Source: Rotaria macrura
Lineage: Eukaryota > Rotifera > Eurotatoria > Philodinida > Philodinidae
DNA: 64,000 nucleotides
Reading direction: 5' to 3'
NCBI GenBank assembly: GCA_900239685.1
Contig: OENT01000506.1
Span: 41,535-105,534, forward strand
Shown here: positions 13,254 to 25,340 of the stretch, in pieces
Position numbering within the stretch: position 1 is the stretch's first letter
Layout: every line of letters begins with the position of its first letter
The notes under the pieces: generated by a model
Databases searched by the model: none
What the model saw: only the letters and a program-made list of their open reading frames with translations
What the model was told of the DNA's origin: nothing
Translations under genes and position numbers: made by a program

Positions 13254-16200
13254 TCAGGAAATCGTTAACTTTTTTGTCATTACAATATTGTGATTTGTCT
13301 CAAAAGTATTTTTATTATTGTTATTTCTGTTACTGAATTTCGTTTTGTTAGGCTTGGGTGGTGTCACTTGTACAAATGGTGCCATGAAAAATAATGCAAG
13401 TGAATTACATATTAACCATATCATAAAATAGTAAAATACATGCCATATATGTTTTAATTTGCTTATTTTTTGTTTAGTTTTTTCTTGATCATTGTGTTTT
13501 TTAATAGCTTGATAATAGATATCATTGATTTGATTACCTGCTGAATCCCAAGAATGTTTCAATGCTTGTTGTCGTGCTTTCATCGATAGATAATTTCGAT
13601 TTTTCATACCTAATTTAATAGCTTGTTCGGCTGAATCTAAATCATCAGGTTCCCATAGATAACCATGTTCACCAGTAATAAAAAATTCTTTCAATTGTCC
13701 ACCTTCCGCTGCTATGACTGGTGTACCACTGGCCATAGCTTCTAAGTAAACTTGTCCGAATGTTTCACTTATAGATGCATATATGAAAAAATCGGCACTT
13801 GCATATGCACTTGCTAATTCTTCACCACCAAGATAACCGAAAAAGTTAACACGATCTTTGGGAAATACTGGCTCAAGTGTATTACGATATGGGCCATCGC
13901 CAATTATACAGAGAAATGTTTGACTTGGGATACGATCTAATACGAGCGATAGAAATTCATAATTCTTTTCTGGAGATATTCGTCCAACACAAAGAAACAA
14001 TGTTATCGAATCCATTTGTTCTTCAGTAAAATTATTATATGTGCCAAACATTCGATAGCGCATTGTACGTGAACATCGTGCTGGATTAAATAATTCGGAA
14101 TCAACGCCAGTTTTCCATACAATAACAGGTCTTGGAATACCAGTATGTTCCATAAAATCAGCAAAATCTTGACTAACAGTTAAGTTTATTGATGAATGAC
14201 TTAAATGTTGCAAACGTATAAATTGATATATACGTCGTGTTAGTGTCACAGCGAACGGACGAATATATGTCAATAAATAAAAATCAATATTTGTATGTGA
14301 TGACCATACTATTGGAATATTGAGAGATTTCGAAAATGCACCACATAGTAATGCACCTGGTGTTTGTTCAACAATATGAACAACATCGGGTGCAAATCGA
14401 CGGATTACTGAATAGATTGTCGGCTAAAAAGATATAGAAATGACGTGAAGAGAAAAGATTATTGTATTTTTTAATTAATCAAAGAATTCAATACTATTGT
14501 TAACTATGAAACTAACCTTAACTGATACCCATTGTTTGAATTCTCTAGAAGATCTTCATAAAATTGACGCAAATATAAAAGTACTCGTTTCCATGGTTCT
14601 TTAGCACGTCTAATGAAGAAACCTAATCAAGTATCAGATCACTCTTCGACCGAAACGATGTTCATCACACATGAATTCTTAAATCATTCACTTGTCTGTA
14701 TATGCATTTTTACGAATATAGAAAACCTAACTAAAAATTATAATAAAATCTATCGTCATGTGCAAAGTTGATATTTCACATGAAAATTAAAAATTAGTTC
14801 CCCACAGATAAATTGATCAATTTTTTTGACACATTTCATTATAATGAAAGTAGTAGCGTATGATGAAAAACAAAAGAAATTTACGCATACTTTATTTTTT
14901 AGACTCGGAGAAGAAATAACCTTGAAATAATCGATAGATAAATGTTATCATTTCTTGTTCTAATACGCGATTTCAAATGGTGGGGAAGATATTGTAGAAT
15001 GAATGCAGATACCTTTATCGATACAGTACATTATAAATACATTCTTTTGTGTTTTCAAAGCATTTAATTCGATTCGATTTGTAATAGAGTACGCAAATCT
15101 ATTGTTGACGTAAGTGACTATTTCACTCTCCGTAGTTATTTTCAATATGTACAAACTTCATCTTTCCAACAGTAATATTACTTAAGCATAGGAATTATTT
15201 ATTTCTTTTTTGTTGGCAAATATTTTTCTTTGAATAATTCAAATCTTATTTGATAAACTTTTGAATACACCATAAGATTTTAACAGACAAAATGTTTTGG
15301 TACGTTGAGTAAATATTTTGATCTTCTTTTTTTACACTCCTAATCTTATATGACTAATAACCTTGAATATATTTTCGTTACTCATTGAAACTTTCTATTT
15401 GTATCAATTACTGCAGAAAAAAAAAACGATTATCCACGAAGCAAAAGATCATTTTTCACATAAGGATAAAACATATATACGCCTTAAGAATATTAAGGGT
15501 AAGAATTAATTTCATTTTATTTCTATTTAAATAACATAAGTATTATTACTGTTTATGTCAATGACATGTTACTAATACATATCAAATCTTTATTTGACTA
15601 CGATTAAGTGAATCATTTTTTTTTTCTTCATTCCTATGAATCATTTTTTTACATTAATCTAGACGAGTATGAATGTAGCTTAGTGTCATAGTAATCATGT
15701 ACAGGTGCGCACAGAAATAAGTTGAAAACCACAAGCACATAGACGTTTTTGCGTTCTGTTATACCAATAATAATGTACTTACATTAGGAAAAAGAAATGG
15801 ACAACCACAATCAATTTTATTTGTAAAATCAGTTGATGGTAAAATTGAAAATGTTACATGTTCTTCAAGTATTTCATTTCCTTCTACCCATTCGAGAGCT
15901 TTCTAAATTTCAAAAAGAATATTTACTCAAGCATTAGAAAAGAAAAATTCTCTATTTTGAACAACTAAACTAAATTCAACTTACATTGCAGCCCGAAATG
16001 ATATGAATATGATGACCGCGCTTAGCTAGACGTCGAACGATTTCTTTGAATCGACGTGTTATACCGCTTGTAAACGATGGAAAACTTTCATCGAATATAA
16101 GAATTCTCAATGATTCCACGTTGTCATGACGATCAAAGCCATTTGTGTACACTAAAAAAGTAAATCGAAAGAAAAAAATGTCACTCGTTTTAAGGATTCA

Positions 16201-16821
16201 TTTTATCCGAATTATTATTAAGCTATTTTATTGATTGAAATACCTCCGTTGGTAATCATTTGATGCTAAAAATACGTTTTTGTTTATTTATATCTCAAAA
16301 CAAAGGATATTCAATAAATGAATGCGAGAAACAAAATAATACGCGACGCTAGTCTATCATCCATATTATATATATATATATATCCTTTCGAAACTGAGTA
16401 TTCGACAGTTAAAATCAATTCTTTTCTTTTTCTTTCTCGCTCTTTTTCTCGTTCTCCTTCTTTCTTTCGTTAGTCACATACTCTTTCACACAATATGTAT
16501 ACATAACGACTTCGACATGAATGGTATGTGAGCGAAAAAAATCCAATCCATTTTCACCATTGTGTGCATGTTGAATTGAAGTTACTATATTGTTTTCGAA
16601 TACTCACTTTCATGATGATGATGATGATTGGCAGCATTTTTTCGCACTTTCACCACATTTTTAACTGTCAAATCTTGTGCCGAGGAAACAGATGATGAAA
16701 AAAGGGTTGCGGATAATGCTGCACAAGAAGTTTTTGCAAAATTTAATTTCCACCAAGATGTTGAAGTTTCATATGGAGATGAAGACGAGGATGATGTTGC
16801 AGTTGCATAGGATGATAACAT
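13254..16821 (-). CDS. SQD2-like family 4 glycosyltransferase with C-terminal membrane anchor
   Basis: GT-B fold glycosyltransferase closest by eye to plant and bacterial SQD2 (sulfoquinovosyl-diacylglycerol synthase) and related family 4 enzymes. Exons on the minus strand, 5' to 3', are 16608-16821, 15985-16151, 15783-15902, a short exon near 14517-14544, and 13254-14423, giving about 565 residues. The N domain reads SFTSGITRRFKEIVRRL, then RRFAPDVVHIVEQ and VWSSHTNIDFY. The C domain has VGRISPEKNYEFL, IIGDGPYR, LASAYASADFF and the E-x7-E donor-sugar motif in ETFGQVYLEAM, followed by SGTPVIA. A hydrophobic stretch near the C terminus looks like a membrane anchor. The first exon is Ser-rich and ends in a His run. 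The splice into the short exon is off by one base in my model, so that junction is unresolved. An in-frame ATG at 16854 is an alternative start. The true sugar and acceptor are unknown. Confidence 0.85.
16366..16383. repeat. TA dinucleotide run
   Basis: A short TA microsatellite lies inside the first intron of the minus-strand glycosyltransferase gene. Confidence 0.7.
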
Positions 16822-18683
16822 GGCATTATATTCTTTGAAAAGAAAAAAAAACATATGTTTTTATGGTGTAAGTCGGTCGAAATGAAAGCGGTAATGATGT
16901 CGTTTAAAACCATAATCGACTAGAATATGCTCGAATTACGCTCGTTTATGATGAAAATACTATCCGTTATGGTTCGCTGCTATCCCGGTGTAAAACTGGT
17001 TATAAGACAGTCATCCTGTATATTAGAAAAATAAAAAGTCATTAAAGATGGCTTCCGGTCACCATCACTTGATCATAGTTTTATTACTTACGGCAGTAAA
17101 TAAACTGTTTGTCTAATATCTACCTCAACTTTTTGTAACCGTGTCGCTTCGAAATTTGATAATCTGTCTGAAACATCTTGCAAGATACTTTTTCAAATTA
17201 TACAATTAGTTCTGCTTTTAAAATAAACCAACGGTTACACGCTTTTCAATATTATTTTTCTTTTTGTAAATAATAATATTACCTTCAGGTTCCTCTTTGA
17301 ATTTTAACTGAATAAAAGAATTATTTCGGTAAACCAACTTCAATACGATAGATAAATATTCGCACTTTCTATAAATAGAAAAAAATTTACGCCGACTGAC
17401 TAATGTTTGACTCTAATTTTAGCTGTTATGATTTTATGTAAATGTAAAAAAAAAAACTTCATCCTATAAATACATACTTTTAAATATTTTGTTCCGATTT
17501 CATCTGAAACGAAAATTATCGTTTTCTAAATTGGCATTAGTAAATCTTCAAGATTTTTCTATGGATCTCAAATAAACAAAAAATCATCACTGAGTACGAA
17601 TAATATCTAGAGCATATGTCTTTGTGTTTGACGGATCAATAGAAATGAGAAGAACAAAAGTTAGTTTAAAATTCGAAAGTTTTCTTTGAATTACATGTTA
17701 AAGTGAATGAACATTTGATTTCATGTAAATGTTCGGTTTTTCATTCTTCTATAGTTTTTTTCTCACTGCTTTCTAAAGGGTCGCTACAATCTTTGTATTG
17801 AATAATAGAACTTATAATTTCGTTTGTTTTCGTATAAAAGTAGAAGTGTTTTTTCATCAACCTTTATCGAAGTGAAGAGTAAAATCGTGTTTTATTTAGA
17901 AACTATGTATTAACGCTATATGACAGCCTTTTACAGATTTAAATGAAAAACACAACGTTTATTATGATCACTGTGCTGTCATTTACGATACTTCGAAAAC
18001 CGTCATCATAAACATTATCAATATTTCACAGCGTTATAGAAAACAGATAAGATCATCAGTACAATATCAGTTGTTTTGATGATCGTGCTGTCATCGTTCA
18101 TAACAGTTTACTAATCATTTCATGGGACATGAGGGAGTCATCAAAACAAATAACTTGTGGTGAATCATTGCCCTAGGACATGTTAGAAAAATAATCTATC
18201 AATGAGTTCTCTTATCATAGGGTGTTGTATTGATTTATTTAGTTTTGATTGAAAACATAGAAAAAAAGAAAATTATTGACAAAAATAAGTTTCCTAACGA
18301 CTGACTTACTCAGCTATTTGCTTTTTATTTATTACACAATACTATATGAAATCATTCACTTGCATTGTAGCTAGATGTCAGCATAGAGTGATTAAAATGA
18401 ACAAATGAATCTGAAAGTGCAACATGAATTCATAGAAATTTTACATGTAGAATGCTAGTGTGCAACATATGCATGCAACAAAATACAAAGAAAAGAGGAT
18501 TTTCCCGTTTACTCGTACAGCATCCAGTGCTGCTTATTAATCGTCAGAACATGTAACCACATGTCCCTCTTCATTTTCTTCTTGTCATCGCCAGATCTTC
18601 ATCTCAGTGTATGTTCTTAGATTACATAGCATTCTTCGATTCTTTCTATTCTCAGAGCGAGCGGAAAACTCAGAAAGGACCAT

Positions 18684-18706
18684 AGAGAAAGAGAGAGAGA
18701 GAGAGA
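18684..18706. repeat. GA dinucleotide microsatellite
   Basis: About ten consecutive GA units in gene-free DNA. Confidence 0.8.
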
Positions 18707-20163
18707 AACAAAAAGCAACACATTTATTCAAAAAAAAAAGAAAAGCAAGAGAAGAAGAAATAGTTGTAATAGTTCTCTAAGGTTGCCACCCGATCAAATG
18801 TCAAATGATGCGAAAAACAAGCAATCGAATAAGAGAAATAAAATCATTTATTCATAAATTAATCAAACTATATTTAGTGCCAATTTTTTAAGAATTCTAA
18901 GATTGATTTGAAGTTTTTTTCCTATTTCTTACCCATAATTATAAATATTAACTGAAACTTAAGAATAACGGTAAAGATAAATCAAGAAAATGTTTATCAT
19001 ATTTTGCATCCTATTTTCTCAATGAAACCAATAAAAAGACTGTCTCATATTTTTCTTTCAATAATTTATACAACGATAATGTTCGTCCATTGACCTTAGT
19101 TTCAATATATTTTACATCTGGGTTTTCTCTAATAGATTTTATTACGATTGTTAATGATCCATTCATGCTAAATGTTATATCATTAAAAAAAAAAGACGAC
19201 GACAGAACGTTGCACAAACCGAATATCTTTACCCGTAGATGCAACGAGTCGTGTCATATTTCTGTTAAACAGGAGATTTCGTTTCAATTTTTTTTCCTTA
19301 TCAGGCTTAGACATAATGAAAAAAAACCAAACCTTACAAACACATAGATGTATGAATCGAATTGTTAAATAACAATAACAATCGTATATATGAGAAACGA
19401 TTCGATTTCAAAGAAGATGAAGTAAAATGAATTCATTCTTAAGGGACTATTTATTTATTTATTTATTTTTCGTATTCAACGTATGTACTCCGATTCATTT
19501 GCCGCTGTTCGAAATTTAATACTTCGAATAAATTGAAATATTCTTTACGATTATATTTACTTCGCTTTCTAAAAATAACAATTGGACAATTTGTTTCTTT
19601 TTCTTTTTTTGTCTTCCTGATCTCAATCATTTGGTTCTTTTAGGATTGGATTCTGAGAGTCAAAACAGAAATAATAGTTACAAAGAAGACAAAAGATTGA
19701 AAGAAAAATAAAAGCATCCGCAAGGAAATCAACCTTTGTATATGCCAGTGCATCAGTGTGATGTACTTAGTATTGATAGATTTTCATGATTGATTTCGTT
19801 CGATGTCTTACATTCATGTTGAATGGACAACAAATAAAATTAAAATCAAAACACTATTTCAATCAACTAGACCAAAACAAATATGGAATTGATCATCGTA
19901 TATATGTTAATATTCTCATTCATTTCGATTATTCAACGAAACAATGATTAAGTACAGAAATTCAAATCTAGGTTATGATGAATGAATAGAGTACTCACAA
20001 ATATAAGTAGCTCAGATATTAAATAAAATTGGTAAATCAAATAAATAAAACAATAGATAATTTACATCGAAGAAAATAAAGGACACTATCTATTGTGAAA
20101 CAAGATGAATGCTCATGATAATGATCTAATCGTTTTTTTTTTCCATTATCAATTTATCTTCTG

Positions 20164-20210
20164 ATGCTCCCATAGAATAGAGATACATTCCTCTACAAAC
20201 ATGGGAGCAT
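20164..20210. other. nested perfect hairpin
   Basis: ATGCTCCCAT at 20164-20173 pairs perfectly with ATGGGAGCAT at 20201-20210. Inside that, TAGAG (20178-20182) pairs with CTCTA (20191-20195) around an 8-nt loop. The 47-nt structure is shorter than a usual microRNA precursor. It could equally be the relic of a small inverted-repeat element. Function unknown. Confidence 0.5.
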
Positions 20211-23200
20211 AAATTTTATTCTATCGAAATGATAAAATGCTACGGATATGGTACACGCTATACTATCGCCTACGCTTCTCATCTATACATAACATTCGTT
20301 TTTATCTATTTGTTTTTCTACGTTATCTGTTGACATGTACCTTAATATAAAACGATTGTTTTCTCATCTACTAATTTCATATAGCTACATTATAAAAATA
20401 ACTAAATAAGAATAATATGAAAGAAATAGACCACATACTGAGCTCGATAATAACATGCTGATAATTAACTGGTAGCATTCTTTTCAAAAGCATTTGCATG
20501 CATCTAATACAAAGTTATGTATGCTCGTTGAATGTATAATAAATTCTTATTAAACACTTACAGTATGAAAGTAATGATGTTCAAATATAGATTTTATTAT
20601 TTTTTTTCAAATAACTATTTCGAATATTATTTACTTCAAGTTCTTCGTGCATTCAATTTATTATGCATAACTAAATCGTGTATTGTAATATCATATGATA
20701 AGACTGTCTCGTGGCAATGAGATGCATTTTGATACAATGCAAAGTTCAAATGATTAACATTCACCAAGGACTTTATTGGCGATTCAAATTTTGCCATTAG
20801 GATAACGATCTGGATTTTGATCTCCAAAGAGTATGACATTTTTTAAATCTGAAATGTAAACTATACTTAGGACATTTCTCTTTCAAAAACAAAAGGTTTT
20901 ATAGGTTTCTTTAAGAAATGGCTGAGATATGAAATTTTCTTTTTGGTAGATGACTTTTGCGACACCCTGTATTATCCATCCGATACAGAGTCTAGTATTC
21001 CCTTTAACTTTATGCACACCAAAAAAATATTTTCATTTATGGATTGTGACAAAGAACCAATCGGTCAGTAGAACGATGAATGAAATCATGTACAATTTTT
21101 TATAGGAAATTACACAGTAAATCGACAGATAAAAATATGTTATATACTATACACATGTTAAGCAATGTTTTCCTATGCGTTACAATAAGGAAGAAATAAA
21201 ACAATAGAGAGAACTTTCTATCACTTGAAAAACAGAAAATTCCCTTGACAGTTTTGATTGTGTTAGAAAAAAACACGATCGCATCCTATATTCGAAAAAG
21301 CTCTTTCGAAAGCTTGTCGAAATTTATCATACCACTCGCGAGTTCTTAAAAAAATTTGGAAAATGGCTTCCTATAAGTTAAATTTCAACTTCTAAATATC
21401 TAACAAAAGACAGACGCTATAATGTAAACGATTAAAATAATTCTTCCGATGGCTATCCTTTTAAAACAAACTTTAGACATGTACTAGGGCAGGTCACATC
21501 ACTCGTAGAACTTTTGATTATTTCAAAAAGTTCCTTCTACATTTTGCAACGATAACGTCATATATATATACTTATCCTTGTTTCTATCAGTATCCAATAG
21601 TTCAAAATTCATTATCACGGCTGTTACACGAACGGGAACTTATGAATACGGTTTTTTCACGACATGGAATGAAAAGAAAATTTCTCGACAAGATACAAAT
21701 GTTGAACATTTTCTAGATGAAGTTTAATAGTATGTGTAGTACATAATGATTTACTATTGTCCCTAAGTAACCTGGTGATTAGCAGTGATGCAAAGTATCA
21801 TTAGGTAGGTCAACATTATGTATCTAATGTAACTGATACTTGAGGATTTGTGTATCCTATAATCGGCACTGAAAGATGATATATACCATTTATCGTAAGA
21901 GTAAATATGTCTATCGAGTATCGACATAGGCAATTCGATTGATCTGTACTCGATATAATGAATTTCTTTTTTTGTGTAGATCAATCATATTGAATTGTCA
22001 AACAAATCGTGCGAGAAAAGCTTTAAATACTATCTAATATTTTTTGAAGGCCATCGTATCACGATTGTATTGTGAAAATGCATGTATTTCGAATACGCTT
22101 TTTTATTTCTTATTTTTCTTCAAGAGGACATTGTAGTTACATAAGAACTCGTAACATTTATCATATTTATTTAACTACGTTTTTTTTTTATTTCCATATT
22201 TAGAAATCAAATTGACTTATGTGAAACGGAATTTTCTAAACTACTCATATTCATCATAACCACATGATTTTTTATTTTAAATTTTGATCGATGTGATAAA
22301 AAAATATAACATACAGATTGATTTGAATCGAAGGAATATTCTTGTTTAAACCAACAGTACTCTTCTTTGAACAAATCAAGGAATTTTTTTGCTACGTAGA
22401 TGTTCATACAACAATAAAAAAAATGATGTTATTCTAATGATTTTTAATTCTAACTATTATAAATCAAGACCAATTAGATGGACTGCTTCCATATGACATG
22501 AAAATAATGTTTTAAAAATATTTTTCAATAAATGAAGATGTGTATAAACTAGATCATGTTAAAATTTTTACCAACCGAAAACATGTTTGAAACATCAATA
22601 GTTTAAAATTCGAACAGCTCACAATAGAATTACAACGCTATATTTTTGATGAATAATTCATAAGTTAACATCGCTATTCTCGTCGTGTTCGTTTACGAAT
22701 GAACGAAATGTACTTTTAATATCAAAGACTATTATGAATTACTTGGAGAATTATGAATATCTATAGTTTTCCGTTAGAAACTCTGATCTATTGCTTCGTT
22801 TTCTCTACAAGAAATCTAGCGTTATGGCTCAAGTTTTTCCGAACTTAACTGTTCGTTTAATGCGCTTGTCAATCAAAGTCTTTCGCTTCGATAAATTATT
22901 TTTCCTTATTGGACTTGATTAACTGCGAACGTCAGCTGTTACTTGTTGATACTTCTGCATGTAAACAACGTTTTCTCTTCTTCGAGTATTCTCACTTGTA
23001 TAATATATGTAGAAGGGTATTTCGACCCGGAAGAGGGTCGAAGTCAGTAGAAAATGTCATTTATTTCGTTCGACAATGAACAGCTTGTTTGCAAATGTTT
23101 TGAGAAATCTTTAATCAACCATATTTTGTCACCTCGAGACACATTCATGTATTGTTTACTAATTCGATATGCTCTTTGTCGAGGCAAGCATTTCAAACAT

Positions 23201-25340
23201 ATGATTTTCGAGAACAAGTAGAGAAACCAGGAAGTGTTATTCTCGAGAGGAAGGAAGTGCAAAATGTTCTACTGAAATTAAAACACTAGGAAGATGAGTA
23301 GTCAAAAAATCTATCTTTTTCTAGTACGCTTCCAGTCAACACCAGAACACCTGGAAAGATTTCAATGTTGCCAAAACAAAGAAAAGCTCTGGAACAAACG
23401 AGAGGGCATAGACATCTGCGAAACATTGCTAGACTTCACGTTAGATATTGATTAGACAAGATCAAATTTAATTGGACGCAAGTACATAATTTGTAGTGTA
23501 AATTATTAGGACTGTTTTCATTACACTTTTACTGTCAGCTTAGTATCTTTGAAAATAAGAAATAGAAATTTTATCAAAAAGAGAGAATATCTTTATCATT
23601 CGACTACCGTTATCTAGATGCAACAATAATACGAAATCAAATGACTTCTATACTTTGAATGTATCGATGTGTTGAACATAATGTCTCCAATAAATGGTCA
23701 CTCTAATCACTGAATTCATTGTTCCTTTTCTTATAATTCTACTAGTATAGAATTTTAAATTAGTTAGTAATGGGGATGGATAATACCTGACGTAAATGAC
23801 ATAGAAGAGTTGATCGAAGAACTATTCAGTGAGCAAAATTTTATTGTCATGGTTGAAGTTTTCGAATCATTCTTCAACTGGTGAAATTCAAGCAAAATCT
23901 ACAGCTATTTCATTTATGAGTTGGTCATTCATAAAATCTCAAAAATGAGAAAAAAAATTATTTTTCATCATTTGCATGTTCCATTCACAGCAAGCGTTGG
24001 GAGTTAGATCAAAACAATTGCTATTCATGAACGTCGTATAGATAATCTTAGTGAATGACATTATGATGGTGCCATAAATGATGCGTAGATAGTTTATCAT
24101 TTATCGTTGCCAAAAGAAAGAAAAACGACAGCATATCAATTGTTTTGCATTGTTACCACTCATTGATATAATAAAACGTGTTCTTTACTATTCACAACTT
24201 TCTTCAACGTTGACTAATCATTTTTCATGGCAACATTTAGATCGTCTACCATTGAATCATTTTCTCAGTAGCACACAGTTCTCATTAGTTAACGAAACGA
24301 AATCGATTCATATCCATCGATTTTTGTTTTCAAATTAATTTACTCTTATTATTGTGTATTAATCTAGCTTCATTTACTTATTCAATTAGCTGCGTCTAAT
24401 ATAATCTAATTTACATTTCTACACATCAAACACGTACAACGTAACAATGCAAGCCCAATCATCGTAGGTATTCTTTATCTAATGATGCATTAAATAAATA
24501 TATTGGGGTTTGATTAATAATAGTATTGCTAAATAGAATCGAAAAAGAAAACGTGATGGTAATAATAGGAAAAATAGCACATGATTAAACGTACGACAAA
24601 TAGGTAAAATAAAATGTCGAGAATAGATGCATGATACTTAATATAAATCATTGAAAAGAAAAATTTACACACAATAATCGTTTTTCACACAAGCATGTAC
24701 TCAGTAGTTAGTCTTCAATCATATTCAATTTAAACAAGTTCTTCTGTCAATCGACGTAAGTTCTATAAAATGCTAAATTTTATCTAACAAATATTCAGTT
24801 CAAATAGTGAATAGTAGACTTATCAAGATATTTTCGAATGATGTATTCGATTCAACATAATTCAGAATAAAAATTCTTCTCTTTTTAAGATCTCATATGA
24901 AAATAAAATACTCATATATTTTTTTGGTGATATTTTAAATCTAATCTATTATTGTGATTCATTCATGAATAAGTGATTTCAAAAGATTATCTATCATTCC
25001 TGTAATAGGAAGATAGGTAATTACGTTTCTGCAAGAGAATCGAATCATTTTTATAATTCATAGGAAATCTAAGAATTATTCATAGAAGATTAATTTCCCC
25101 AGAACTGCATACATACTACTATATCGTTTATCGGAAAACAGAAATTTGACTCATGTGAGGATAGAGGTCGTTAATTATCATGCTCTACAGAAAGAATCAA
25201 GGACCAATAGATAGAGTTTAATTGGTTGATAAGTTTGACCGTTCGCTCTGGCAAATAGGACTTGTTTGTCAACAAATGTTTGAAGGGTGTCGTATGATTC
25301 TGATACAAAAACTATTTTAATTACAATATTTAAGATTGTC

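Larger units (their letters stand above)
16855..25340. other. 8.5-kb gene-poor stretch
   Basis: I found no exon chain here on either strand. Scattered open frames of 60-85 codons have no recognisable motif and no in-phase splice partners. The stretch contains a GA microsatellite (18684-18706), a TTTA/TTAT run near 19448-19470 and a nested hairpin at 20164-20210. The left end should contain the promoter of the minus-strand glycosyltransferase, and the right end that of the homeobox gene. Confidence 0.6.

Noticed and set aside
16248..16272. Possible 22-nt microexon between the first two glycosyltransferase exons
   Set aside because: It has AG and GT borders, but including it breaks the frame into the next conserved exon.
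16628..16810. Acidic 60-codon plus-strand frame
   Set aside because: Antisense shadow of the Ser-rich first exon of the glycosyltransferase.
24150..24338. 62-codon frame starting MLPLIDIIKR
   Set aside because: Reads plausibly but has no family resemblance, no neighbours and no splice sites.
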